From positions 138,777-202,776 of the forward strand of contig QFQU01000011.1 in the NCBI GenBank assembly GCA_003248965.1: 64,000 nt of DNA. The letters are read 5' to 3'. Numbering within the stretch: position 1 is the first letter of the stretch; each line of letters begins with the position of its first letter. Source of the DNA: Brevundimonas sp. GTDB taxonomy: Bacteria > Pseudomonadota > Alphaproteobacteria > Caulobacterales > Caulobacteraceae. Below the pieces are notes generated by a model that saw only the letters and a list, made by a program, of their open reading frames with translations, was not told the DNA's origin and ran no database searches. The position numbers and the translations under genes are program-made. Positions 43,015 through 52,002 of this stretch are shown one piece after another.

Positions 43015-44523
43015 TCACGCGGCGCTGGTCGTGATCACCGGACGCCGCCACCGAGACGGACCGAGCGTATGGATGCTCTGTCCGTCCGGAGTCACCGCCA
43101 CGGTGACCGGCATGTCGTGGACCTCGAATTCGTAGATGGCTTCCATTCCCAGATCTTCGAAGGCGATCACGCGGCTTTGACGTATCGCGCGCGAGACGAG
43201 ATAGGCTGCGCCGCCGACCGCCGAAAGATAAGCCCGACCATGCGCCTCGATAGCGGCGATGGCCGCCGGCCCTCGCTCCGCTTTTCCAACCATGGCCACC
43301 AACCCCAGGTCGAGCATCATGTCGGTGAACTTGTCCATACGGGTCGCGGTCGTGGGCCCCGCCGGGCCGACCACCTCGTCACCGACGGGATCGACGGGCC
43401 CGACGTAGTAGATCACCCGGTCCTTGAAGCTGACAGGCAAGGACTCGCCTTTGGCCAGCATCTCGGCGATCCGCTTGTGGGCCGCGTCGCGCCCCGTCAG
43501 CATCTTGCCGGACAGAAGCAGTCGGTCGCCGGGCTTCCAGTCGGACATGGCGTCGGGCGTGAGGCTGTCCAGGTCGATCCGTCGCGCCTGCTCGTCCGGT
43601 GACCAGGCCACATCGGGCCAGGCGTTCAGATCGGGAGGCGGCAGATAGGCGGGACCGGAGCCGTCCAGGGTGAAGTGCGCGTGCCGGGTGGCCGCGCAGT
43701 TGGGGATCAGGGCGACGGGCTTTGAGGCGGCATGGGTGGGCCAGTCGAGGATCTTGACATCCAGCACCGTCGTCAGACCGCCGAGCCCCTGGGCGCCGAT
43801 GCCCAAGGCGTTGACCTTGTCGTGCAACTCGATCCGGAGCGCCTCGATCGGAGTTTGGGCGCCCCTCGCCTTCAGCTGGGCCATGTCGATCGGCGCCATC
43901 AAAGCCTCCTTGGCCATCACCATGGCTTTCTCGGCCGTACCGCCGACGCCGATGCCCAGCATGCCCGGCGGGCACCAACCGGCGCCCATAGTCGGCACAG
44001 TCTCGATCACCCAGTCGACGAGGGAGTCTGACGGGTTCAGCATCTTGAACCTGGCCTTGTTCTCCGACCCGCCGCCCTTGGCCGCAACCGTCACCTCCAC
44101 CCGGTCGCCGGGGACGAGTTCGACATGGGTGACGCTCGGGGTGTTGTCGCGCGTATTCCGCCGCCCGAAGACAGGATCGGAGACGATCGAAGCCCGCAGC
44201 GGATTCTCCGGATCGAGATAGGCGCGCCTGACCCCCTGGTCGATAACGGCCTGAAGGCTTTCATCGCCCGCGAGCGTGCAGGCCTGTCCCCATTTGACGA
44301 AGACGGTGACAATGCCCGTGTCCTGACAGACCGGTCGTTTGCCCTCGGCCGACATGCGGCTGTTGGTCAGGATCTGGGCGATAGCGTCGCGGGCAGCCGG
44401 CGACTCCTCCAGCGCATAGGCCTCGGCCAGGGCGTCGATATAGTCGAGCGGGTGATAAACACTGATGTGCTGCAACGCATCCGCGACGCTGTCGGCTAGA
44501 TCCTGCGGCTGAATGAGGGTCAT
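43015..44523 (-). CDS. class I fumarate hydratase / mesaconase-like enzyme
   Basis: A 502-residue iron-sulfur hydratase of the class I fumarase family. The three likely [4Fe-4S] cysteines are in KRPVCQDTGIV, GAGWCPPGMLGIG and LIPNCAATRHAHF. The beta-domain signature GPTTATRMDKFTD is present. Single-chain class I enzymes hydrate fumarate to malate, and some hydrate mesaconate to citramalate. It lies between SDR and porin genes in a catabolic cluster rather than with TCA genes, which favours a specialised substrate; that point is inferred. ATG 44523 was chosen. Confidence 0.88.
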   Translation of the reverse strand: MTLIQPQDLADSVADALQHISVYHPLDYIDALAEAYALEESPAARDAIAQILTNSRMSAEGKRPVCQDTGIVTVFVKWGQACTLAGDESLQAVIDQGVRRAYLDPENPLRASIVSDPVFGRRNTRDNTPSVTHVELVPGDRVEVTVAAKGGGSENKARFKMLNPSDSLVDWVIETVPTMGAGWCPPGMLGIGVGGTAEKAMVMAKEALMAPIDMAQLKARGAQTPIEALRIELHDKVNALGIGAQGLGGLTTVLDVKILDWPTHAASKPVALIPNCAATRHAHFTLDGSGPAYLPPPDLNAWPDVAWSPDEQARRIDLDSLTPDAMSDWKPGDRLLLSGKMLTGRDAAHKRIAEMLAKGESLPVSFKDRVIYYVGPVDPVGDEVVGPAGPTTATRMDKFTDMMLDLGLVAMVGKAERGPAAIAAIEAHGRAYLSAVGGAAYLVSRAIRQSRVIAFEDLGMEAIYEFEVHDMPVTVAVTPDGQSIHTLGPSRWRRPVITTSAA

Positions 44524-44587
44524 GACGGATCTCCTGGTCCTGCGAAGACCGGGACGCGTCTCCAAGGCGAGACCACGTCGATAAGGC

Positions 44588-45331
44588 TCAGATGGTGCGT
44601 CCGCCGTCCACAGGCAGCTCCACCCCGGTGATATAGTCAGCGGCCGCCAGATAGAGGGCCGCTTGGGCGACGTCCTCCGGTTCGCAAAAACGACCCAACG
44701 GAATCCCGCCCAAGAATTTGGCGCGATTTTCGGGCGTATCGGGCATGCCCATGAAATCCTCGAGCATGCCGGTCACACCCATGACCGGGCAAATGGCGTT
44801 GACGCGAATTTTCCACGGCGCGAGTTCGACCGCCAGCGACTTGGACAGCATGTTGGCCGCCCCTTTGGAGCCGTTGTACCAGGTCAAACCTGGCCGCGGC
44901 CGGATGCCGGCGACCGAACCCACGTTGAGCATCACGCCGCCGCCGTTGTCGCGCATCGCCGGCACGACGGCGTGGACCATGTGGTAGAGCGACTTCACAT
45001 TGACGGCGAAGACCCGGTCGAAAGTGTCCTCGTCGACTTCCAGCAACGGCCTATTCTTGTGAGTGAAACCGGCGTTGTTGACGACAATGTCCGGCACGCC
45101 GAAGGATTGGATGGTCGTCGAGATAAGGGCGTCGATGTCGGCGCGCTTCGAGACATCGGCGCGCACTGCGATAGCCTTGCCGTCCAGAGACGAGGCCACG
45201 GCTTCAGCCTTGTCCAGATTGAGGTCTGCGATCACGACGCGGGCGCCGTGCTCGACGAAGCGCCGCGCGATGGCTTCGCCGAAGCCGCTGGCCGCACCGG
45301 TGACGATGGCGATCTTGTTGTCGAGGGTCAT
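44588..45331 (-). CDS. short-chain dehydrogenase/reductase
   Basis: A 247-residue classical SDR: cofactor motif TGAASGFGEA, acidic VIADLN (NAD preference), NNAG, catalytic Ser in LNVGSVAG and the YxxxK in WYNGSKGA, ending in PVDGGRTI as typical. It oxidises or reduces a hydroxyl/keto group. It lies 28 bases after the aldehyde dehydrogenase and 64 bases before the fumarase, in the same orientation. Confidence 0.9.
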   Translation of the reverse strand: MTLDNKIAIVTGAASGFGEAIARRFVEHGARVVIADLNLDKAEAVASSLDGKAIAVRADVSKRADIDALISTTIQSFGVPDIVVNNAGFTHKNRPLLEVDEDTFDRVFAVNVKSLYHMVHAVVPAMRDNGGGVMLNVGSVAGIRPRPGLTWYNGSKGAANMLSKSLAVELAPWKIRVNAICPVMGVTGMLEDFMGMPDTPENRAKFLGGIPLGRFCEPEDVAQAALYLAAADYITGVELPVDGGRTI

Positions 45332-45359
45332 CTGTCGGTCCTTTTCCTGATGCGCCGGA

Positions 45360-46802
45360 TCAGCCGTGATTGAACACGGTCGTCTTGGTTTTGCTGAAAT
45401 CGTGCAGGGCGGCGAAGCCCTTCTCCCGGCCGTGGCCGCTCTTGCCGGCGCCGCCGAACGGCAGCTCGATTCCGGCGCCGGCGCCGTAGCAGTTCACGAA
45501 CAGCTGGCCTGTGCGAACCTTGCGGCCCAGCCGCATCTGACGTGCGCCGTCGCGGGTCCAGACGGCGGCGACCAAGCCGTAGTCCGTGTCGTTGGCCAAG
45601 CGGATGGCGTCGTCCTCTTCATCGAACGGAAGGGCCACGAGCACGGGGCCGAAAACCTCTTCCCTGGCGATCTCGCTGTCGCGCGGAGTCGGGCCGAACA
45701 GGGTAGGCTTGACGTAGAAGCCTTCGGCCGGCGCGCCCTCGGCGATCTGGCCTTCGGCCAGAACCGGGACCCCGGCGGCCTTCGCACGCTCGATAAAGCC
45801 GAGCACACGGGTCTTCTGCTTGGCGGTAATAATGGGGCCGCAGTCGAGGTCGGCTTCCGGCGCGCCGACGCGCACCTTTCCGAAGGCCTCGGACAGCCGG
45901 GCGACAACAGCGTCGTAGATGGACCGTTCGACGAGGAGGCGGCTCCCCGCTGAACAGGTCTGGCCGCTGTTCTGGGTGATCGCCTTGACGATGACCGGCA
46001 CGGCCGCATCGAGGTCCGCGTCAGCGAAGACGATCTGGGGCGACTTTCCGCCGAGCTCCAGGGTGCAGGTGATATAGTGGTCGGCGCAGAGCTTCTGAAT
46101 GATCTGGCCGACTTCCGGCGAACCCGTGAAGGACATGAAGTCGACGCCGGGATGGGCGGCCAGGGCCGCGCCCGAGGCCGCGCCCCGCCCGGTGATGACA
46201 TTGATCGCGCCTGCGGGGAACCCGGCTTCGGTGGCCAGTTCCACCAGCAACAGAGCTGTGGCGCAGGCGTCCTCGGCCGGCTTCAACACCGTGGCGTTGC
46301 CAACCGCGAGCGCCGGAGCCAGCGTGCGGCCGAACATCTGGGCCGGGTAGTTCCACGGCAGGATATGGCCGGTGACCCCGTGCGGCTCGGGAATGACGGT
46401 GACCGTATAGCCGGCCAGATAGGGCACCGTCTCGCCGTGCAGCTTGTCGGCCGCACCGCCGTAGAACTCGAAATAGCGCGCCAGGGCGATGATGTCGTTC
46501 CGCGCCACGGTGACGGGCTTGCCGGTGTCGCGCGCTTCGCATTCGGCTAGCCGGTCGGCGTCCCGCAGGATCAGGTCGCCGAACCGTTGCAGGATGCGAC
46601 CGCGCTCGATCGCCGTGGTCTTGCCCCAGGCTCCGGTGTCGAATGCGTCCCGCGCCGCCTTTACCGCCGCATCCACGTCCGCCTGCGAACTATCCACGAT
46701 CTGGCCGATCACCGCGCCGGTCGCCGGCTCGAAGACGTCCAGCGTCCCGCCGTCCACGGAGCTGGTCCAGGCGCCGTTGATGAAGTTCTTGGGATCGCTC
46801 AT
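45360..46802 (-). CDS. NAD(P)-dependent aldehyde dehydrogenase 1
   Basis: A 480-residue aldehyde dehydrogenase. Catalytic Cys in SGQTCSAGSRL, general base Glu in LELGGKSPQ, cofactor segment LPWNYPAQM and the end PFGGAGKSGHGREKG. It turns an aldehyde into a carboxylate in the cytoplasm. The start is at ATG 46802 (MSDPKNFING); the frame extends to 47045 only as antisense of the LysR gene. It is the first gene of the - strand set and divergent from LysR-1, with an operator in between. Confidence 0.92.
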   Translation of the reverse strand: MSDPKNFINGAWTSSVDGGTLDVFEPATGAVIGQIVDSSQADVDAAVKAARDAFDTGAWGKTTAIERGRILQRFGDLILRDADRLAECEARDTGKPVTVARNDIIALARYFEFYGGAADKLHGETVPYLAGYTVTVIPEPHGVTGHILPWNYPAQMFGRTLAPALAVGNATVLKPAEDACATALLLVELATEAGFPAGAINVITGRGAASGAALAAHPGVDFMSFTGSPEVGQIIQKLCADHYITCTLELGGKSPQIVFADADLDAAVPVIVKAITQNSGQTCSAGSRLLVERSIYDAVVARLSEAFGKVRVGAPEADLDCGPIITAKQKTRVLGFIERAKAAGVPVLAEGQIAEGAPAEGFYVKPTLFGPTPRDSEIAREEVFGPVLVALPFDEEDDAIRLANDTDYGLVAAVWTRDGARQMRLGRKVRTGQLFVNCYGAGAGIELPFGGAGKSGHGREKGFAALHDFSKTKTTVFNHG

Positions 46803-46941
46803 GTCGCTTCTCCTGACTGATCGCCGGAGGAAGACCGCACAGCGCGGCCGCCCCAGGGGGCGGCGTCCTGTCGATATCCTCCCGGCGGCTTCACGCTGCT
46901 CTCGTCGATGAGGACGTAGCGTCTCGCCGTGATAGCGTCTA

Positions 46942-46978
46942 ATAACCGATATGCGCTGAACTGATGCATTGCGGTTAT
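46942..46978. promoter_or_regulatory. candidate LysR-1 operator
   Basis: ATAACCGATATGC (46942-46954) and GCATTGCGGTTAT (46966-46978) form an inverted pair matching at 10 of 13 positions, between the divergent aldehyde dehydrogenase and LysR genes. The right half includes the LysR start codon at 46977. A lone ATAACCGC half-site recurs at 41955-41962 upstream of the MFS gene. Confidence 0.55.
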
Positions 46979-47879
46979 GGACCTTCGCCACCTTCGCTAT
47001 GTGCTCGCGGCCGGAGAGGAGCTCCACTTCACGCGCGCGGCCCACCGGCTCAATGTCGCCCAGCCGGCGCTAAGCCAACAAATTCGTCAGCTCGAGGACG
47101 AGATCGGCGCCCAATTGTTCCACCGCCTGACCCGCGGCGTAGAGCTCACCGAGGCCGGCCGCGCCTTCCTGCCCTATGCCCGCACATCTCTGGCAGCGGC
47201 CGACGAAGCGATCGCGGCCGCCCGTCGCGCCGCCAAGGGCGAACTCGGCCGCCTCGGGATCGGCTTCACAAGTTCGGCTTCCTTCAACCCCTTGGTGACC
47301 CAGGTCATCGGCCGATTCAGGGACGCCTATCCCGACATCGAAGTCGAGTTGCGCGAACAAGCGACGACGCCCTTGCTCAGGGCGTTGAAGCAAGGCGATC
47401 TTCAGCTGGCCTTCATACGCGCCGCCGACGACGAGCTTGAGGGTCTACGCCGGGTCGCCCTCCCGGATGAGCCTTTGTGGGCCGCCTTGCCGACCCGGCA
47501 TCGTCTGGCCTCGCATGACCGGATCAGCCTGTCCGAACTGGCCGCTGATCCCTTCATACTCTACCCACGCGACAATGGTCGCCTCCTCTACGACGCGATC
47601 ATCGCCGCGTGCGGCCGTGCCGGCTTCAGCCCGCGTATCGCCCAGGAGGCGCCGCAGATGGCTTCCACGGTCAATCTGGTGGCCGCCGGCGTGGGGATCG
47701 CCCTCGTCCCGGCGTCCATGCGCCAGATCCGCTCGCCAGGCGTCGCCTACGCCCAGCTGACGGGGACGCCGCCGGTCGCCGTCCTCAGCCTGGTCCAGGG
47801 ACCGGACGCCGCCCTGACCCCCGCTGTACGCAATTTCGTGCGTTGTTTGGATGAGCTGCGGATAGAGGTCGCGCCTTGA
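46977..47879 (+). CDS. LysR-family regulator 1
   Basis: A 300-residue LysR regulator: MDLRHLRYVLAAGEELHFTRAAHRLNVAQ-type N-terminus with helix-turn-helix, and an effector domain with FTSSASFNPLVTQVIGRF as in BenM/CatM relatives. No ribosome-binding site is visible and the start codon lies within the operator, so translation may be leaderless. It is divergent from the aldehyde dehydrogenase-SDR-fumarase set, which it probably controls. Confidence 0.88.
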   Translation: MDLRHLRYVLAAGEELHFTRAAHRLNVAQPALSQQIRQLEDEIGAQLFHRLTRGVELTEAGRAFLPYARTSLAAADEAIAAARRAAKGELGRLGIGFTSSASFNPLVTQVIGRFRDAYPDIEVELREQATTPLLRALKQGDLQLAFIRAADDELEGLRRVALPDEPLWAALPTRHRLASHDRISLSELAADPFILYPRDNGRLLYDAIIAACGRAGFSPRIAQEAPQMASTVNLVAAGVGIALVPASMRQIRSPGVAYAQLTGTPPVAVLSLVQGPDAALTPAVRNFVRCLDELRIEVAP

Positions 47880-48103
47880 GTGTCTGGACCTAGGTCGGCG
47901 CCCTGACTGAGCTGCGCCGATGCCGTGGCTTGTCGCTTTGGGCCAGGCCGAATCCGAGGTGCATGGGTCTGGCCGGGTCCTGCCGCCTGGCGTCCGGTCC
48001 AGGCGCGCGCGGCGACCTACGTCTGAACTGCGATAAGCCGTAGCTATCGATTGCGGGCCGACCGATATTGGACCCGAACACCAATCGCTCTCTAAGTCGG
48101 AGC

Positions 48104-48952
48104 ATGAGCTTGAAGACGCATTCCTCGTTGAGACAGACCGTCGAAGCCACAAGCCTCCTGTTCGTCCCGGGAGATCGACCCGAGCGGTTCGCCAAGGCGG
48201 CGGCGGCTGGCGCGGATCAGGTCATCATCGATCTTGAGGACGCCGTGCGGCCGGACGCGAAGAGCGAAGCCAGGTCCGCTGCGGCCCGGTGGTTCTCCGG
48301 CGGCGGCGGCGGGGTCATGAGGATCAATGCGGCCGACACCCAATGGCATCTCGATGATATCGCGCTCGCCCGTCTGCCCGCTGTCGATGCGATCATGCTG
48401 CCGAAGGCTGAGGATCCCGCTCGCATCGCCGCGCTTTACGAGGCCACCGGCAAACCGATCGTCGCGCTGATCGAGACGGCGCGCGGTCTTGATGCGGTCA
48501 AAGCCGTCGCGGCCAGTCCGGGCGTGACACGGTTGGCCTTCGGTTCGATCGACCTCTGCCTCGACCTCGGCCTCGATGTCGCCGATCCGCAGTTGGACGG
48601 CTTCCGTCTCGCGCTCGTCCTGGCGTCGCGGTTGGCGGACCTGCCTGGACCGATCGACGGGGTGCAAGCCGACTTTCGCGACACGGCAGGCCTCTCCGAG
48701 CTCGTTTCGCGCGTGCGCGGCCTGGGCTACACCGCCAAACTCTGCATCCACCCGAACCAGGTGACTGTAATATCGGCCGGGTTTTCGCCGACGGCCGATG
48801 AGATCGACTGGGCCCGACGCGTTGTGGCCATGGGAGAAGGCGCCGCCGCGCTTGAGGGCCAGATGATCGACCGGCCGGTGCGGGAGCGGGCGATACGTCT
48901 TCTTGACCGGGCGAACGCGCGGGCTGATGAGCCTCCGTCCGTCTCCGCCTGA
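48104..48952 (+). CDS. CitE-like CoA-ester lyase (HpcH/HpaI family)
   Basis: A 282-residue lyase of the CitE/malyl-CoA/citramalyl-CoA lyase group. Visible signatures: SLLFVPGDRPERFAKA, metal ligands in VIIDLEDAV, the MLPKAED strand, LIETARGL and AKLCIHPNQV. It cleaves a beta-hydroxyacyl-CoA into acetyl-CoA and a 2-oxoacid. The CitE-like enzymes of this size act on free CoA esters. ATG 48104 has CGGAG before it. It is followed by an MFS gene. Citramalyl-CoA is a likely substrate given the hydratase and CoA-transferase. Confidence 0.87.
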   Translation: MSLKTHSSLRQTVEATSLLFVPGDRPERFAKAAAAGADQVIIDLEDAVRPDAKSEARSAAARWFSGGGGGVMRINAADTQWHLDDIALARLPAVDAIMLPKAEDPARIAALYEATGKPIVALIETARGLDAVKAVAASPGVTRLAFGSIDLCLDLGLDVADPQLDGFRLALVLASRLADLPGPIDGVQADFRDTAGLSELVSRVRGLGYTAKLCIHPNQVTVISAGFSPTADEIDWARRVVAMGEGAAALEGQMIDRPVRERAIRLLDRANARADEPPSVSA

Positions 48953-48960
48953 GGTCGGCC

Positions 48961-50157
48961 TTGCTGCGCCAGTCCCGCCTCAACCTGGCCATGCTGATTG
49001 CGGGGCTCGGCAGCTTCTCCCTGATGTATAGCCCCCAACCGGTCCTGCCGATGCTGGCGCAGGACTTCCGTCTCGACGCCGCCACCGCCAGCCTGGCCGT
49101 GACTCTGACCACGGGTCCGCTCGCGATCTTCATTCTGGCGGCCGGTCTCGTTTCCGACAGGCTCGACAAGCCCCGACTGATGATCGCCTCGATCGGACTC
49201 GCCGCGCTCTTCACCATCGCCTGTGGCTTGGCGCCGAACTGGCCGAGCCTTTTGGCGCTTCGCATCATGGTCGGCTTGTGCATCGCCGGCGTGCCTGCGG
49301 TGGCCATGACCTACCTGACCCAGGAGAGCGGATCGGCCTCGCTCGGATCCGCCATGGGACTCTATGTAGCCGGCACCGCCGTGGGCGGCATGAGCGGTCG
49401 CCTCGGCACAGGGCTCGCCGCCGAACTGTTCGGGTGGCGCTGGGGTATCGGCCTCCTGGGTCTCGCCGCCCTGATCCTCGCGGTCGCCTTCGCCTTCGTC
49501 CTTCCGCGCCCCCTGAAACCGATCGTTCCGAGGTCGACGCCCGTCTCCGGGGAGGTGGCGCGTATCCGTCGGCTGGTCGCCGACCGGGGCCTGCGGCTGC
49601 TTTTCCTGCAAGCCTTTCTGTTCATGGGGGGCTTCGTGACTGTCTACAACTACGCCGGTTTCCGACTTGAGACGTCGCCGTTCGACTTTTCTCCAGCTCA
49701 GATCGGCTTGATCTTCTCCCTCTATCTGCTGGGGAGCGTGAGTTCGGCGGGCGTAGGCTGGCTGTCCAATCACTATCCACGGCCGGCCCTGTCCGCTCTG
49801 TCATTGACGATTATGGCGATTGGCGCCCTGACCACGCTGACGACTTCGACACCGGTATTCATCGTGGGCATCGGCCTTGTCACCCTGGGCTTCTTCGGGG
49901 CTCATTCCCTGGCGTCGGCCTGGGTCGGCGTTCGGTCTGCCGTGATGGGCGGTGGCGCAGCCTCTCTCTATCTGTTCGCCTACTATCTCGGCGCGTCCGT
50001 GCTTAGCACCCTGGGCGGCTATGCCTGGGAACAGGCAGGATGGACGGGCGTCATCGTGTACGTCGGCACCCTTGTCCTCATTGCGATCGGGGTGGCCTGT
50101 GCGCTCGACCGGTGTCCGGCGCGCGTGGATCCGACGCGCCCGTCTCGGCCCTCGTAA
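48961..50157 (+). CDS. MFS transporter
   Basis: A 398-residue major facilitator with about 12 helices, beginning at TTG 48961 (GAGG six bases upstream). The loop 2-3 signature is LVSDRLDKPRLMIAS, and the overall sequence resembles the YnfM/arabinose-efflux-like group (PQPVLPMLAQDF, FFGAHSLASAWVG). It is eight bases downstream of the CitE-like gene, so co-expression is likely. Direction and substrate are unknown. Confidence 0.82.
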   Translation: MLRQSRLNLAMLIAGLGSFSLMYSPQPVLPMLAQDFRLDAATASLAVTLTTGPLAIFILAAGLVSDRLDKPRLMIASIGLAALFTIACGLAPNWPSLLALRIMVGLCIAGVPAVAMTYLTQESGSASLGSAMGLYVAGTAVGGMSGRLGTGLAAELFGWRWGIGLLGLAALILAVAFAFVLPRPLKPIVPRSTPVSGEVARIRRLVADRGLRLLFLQAFLFMGGFVTVYNYAGFRLETSPFDFSPAQIGLIFSLYLLGSVSSAGVGWLSNHYPRPALSALSLTIMAIGALTTLTTSTPVFIVGIGLVTLGFFGAHSLASAWVGVRSAVMGGGAASLYLFAYYLGASVLSTLGGYAWEQAGWTGVIVYVGTLVLIAIGVACALDRCPARVDPTRPSRPS

Positions 50158-50373
50158 ACTTGCGGGCGCCTCTCTCTGGAAGCCTCCGGGATCGCCAAGG
50201 TATTGGCCTGTGCCGTCGCAGAATTTTCGCGCGGGCCAGGACCCGAACGTCGGGCCGTCCAGGCGCGAGACAGCGGCGCCCAATCCCCTGATCGCCGCAA
50301 CCCAGGTCCGGCTTCGGCTTCAGCCCCCAACACAGCATGAAGCTAGGCGTTCGAGGTGGAGCCTAGCGGCGTG

Positions 50374-51912
50374 TCATCCCGCAAGGGGCTGTCGCACCAG
50401 ATCGATCACGGAGCCATCGCGATATTCGACCACGGCGACAATCCGGCCCTGCGGCCGGCACGCAGGCGCATCCCGCCCTGCAGCCTGGGCGGAGAGTCGG
50501 CGCAGCGTCTCTATGCTCACAAGCGGCAGACCCGCTCGGCCCAGCACCTCGATGAGGTCCTTACGCCGTGGATTCACGGCGATACCGGCTTCTGTGACGA
50601 CGACATCGATACTTTCGCCTGGGGTGGATATGCATTCGACACGGTCGACGATCTTGGGATTATCCCGCGAGGCAAGCTTGGTGGTGACGATGGCCAGCTT
50701 GGCGCCGGCGGCCGTGTCTGCATGTCCGCCGGACCCGCCGATGATCCGACCGCCGCCCACGGCCGTCACATTTACATTGAAGCGCGTGTCGATTTCGGCC
50801 GCCCCGAGGATCATCACGTCAAGACGATCGACGACAGCGCCCTTGCCCCCCGGACTGGCGTAGAGGGAGGCCGACATCGGCAAGTGCCCGACATCGTCAC
50901 GATAAGACGCGACCGCCGCGAGATCGAAACACTGGACATCGAACAGGACCCTGAAGAGGCCTTCGCGAAACATCGAGACGATGCCTTGGGTGATTCCGCC
51001 GGCGGCGAAACCGCCGACGATTCCCCGGCGGCGCATCAGATCAGCGACGCTGTCGGCGACCGCCAACGAAATGCCTCCGGCCCCGGTCTGGAATGAAAAC
51101 CCGTCGATCAGCAGTCCAGAGGCGTCGATCACCTCCGCCGCTAGCCGGGCGATGGCCAGCCCATCGGGGTCTTCCGTGACACGGGTCGTCCCGGACACGA
51201 TGCGGGCCGGATCACCGATCGTGTCCACGACCACGACAAGATCGACAAGATCCTGGGCGATATCGATTCGCGAGAGTGGATAGTCCAGCAAGGTGTCCGT
51301 GACGGCCACCACATGACCGGCGAAACGCACATCGACCATCGGATAACCCAGAGGTCCGCAGGCCGATTTGCCGTCCACGCCGTTGAGGTTTCCACCGCTA
51401 TCGGCGGCGGGCGCGGCCACAAACGCAACGTCGATCGCGAGGACTCCGCTCTCGATCGCCCAGGCTCGTCCGCCATGGGTCTGCAGCACAGCAGGCGTCG
51501 GCAAGGCCCCCGCGGAGATCGCTTCGGCGACGGGCCCGGTGATGTAGCTTGATACGATCCGATCGACGACGCCGGAGCGGATATAGTCCACAAGGCACGC
51601 GTGCGCCGGAAAGATCGAACTGGCCGCGACCCTAAGCCCCTTGAAGCCTAGATCGGCGAGTTCGGCCATGACCCGGCGCAGGACATCGTCGCCGTCTCGC
51701 AGGTGATGATGAAAGGAGATGGTGCCGCCGTTCCGAAGCCCCGTCTCGAGGATAGCGGCCCGGAGCGTCTCGCGCAGCTTTTCGCTCGAACCGCGCCTTG
51801 GGGTCGTCTCCGGCCCGCGTCCGGCGCCCATGGACTTCGCCACCGTTCGGGCGTCCACGGCGGCGAACGCCTGAACGGGACCATAGCCGTCGATATGATC
51901 GGGAAGTGTCAC
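50374..51912 (-). CDS. citrate lyase alpha subunit-like CoA-transferase (CitF)
   Basis: A 512-residue CitF homologue: LPDHIDGYGPVQAF at the start, GTISFHHHLRDGDDVL, SYITGPVAEAISAG, THGGRAWAIESG, NLNGVDGKSACGPLGYP and FSFQTGAGGISLAV. CitF makes the citryl- (or citramalyl-) thioester of the acyl carrier. No CitD carrier gene is nearby, so it may use free CoA or citramalate. GTG 51912 was chosen because GGAG lies seven bases upstream; ATG 51993 would add an Arg-rich stretch. It lies just downstream of LysR-2. Confidence 0.88.
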   Translation of the reverse strand: MTLPDHIDGYGPVQAFAAVDARTVAKSMGAGRGPETTPRRGSSEKLRETLRAAILETGLRNGGTISFHHHLRDGDDVLRRVMAELADLGFKGLRVAASSIFPAHACLVDYIRSGVVDRIVSSYITGPVAEAISAGALPTPAVLQTHGGRAWAIESGVLAIDVAFVAAPAADSGGNLNGVDGKSACGPLGYPMVDVRFAGHVVAVTDTLLDYPLSRIDIAQDLVDLVVVVDTIGDPARIVSGTTRVTEDPDGLAIARLAAEVIDASGLLIDGFSFQTGAGGISLAVADSVADLMRRRGIVGGFAAGGITQGIVSMFREGLFRVLFDVQCFDLAAVASYRDDVGHLPMSASLYASPGGKGAVVDRLDVMILGAAEIDTRFNVNVTAVGGGRIIGGSGGHADTAAGAKLAIVTTKLASRDNPKIVDRVECISTPGESIDVVVTEAGIAVNPRRKDLIEVLGRAGLPLVSIETLRRLSAQAAGRDAPACRPQGRIVAVVEYRDGSVIDLVRQPLAG

Positions 51913-52002
51913 CGGGCGGCTCCGAGGTTCGAGGCCGCTCAAAGTCGCAGCGCGGCGCGCTCGCGTCCAATAGGACCGAACCTTGCGGTCCATAGGCCTG
52001 CG

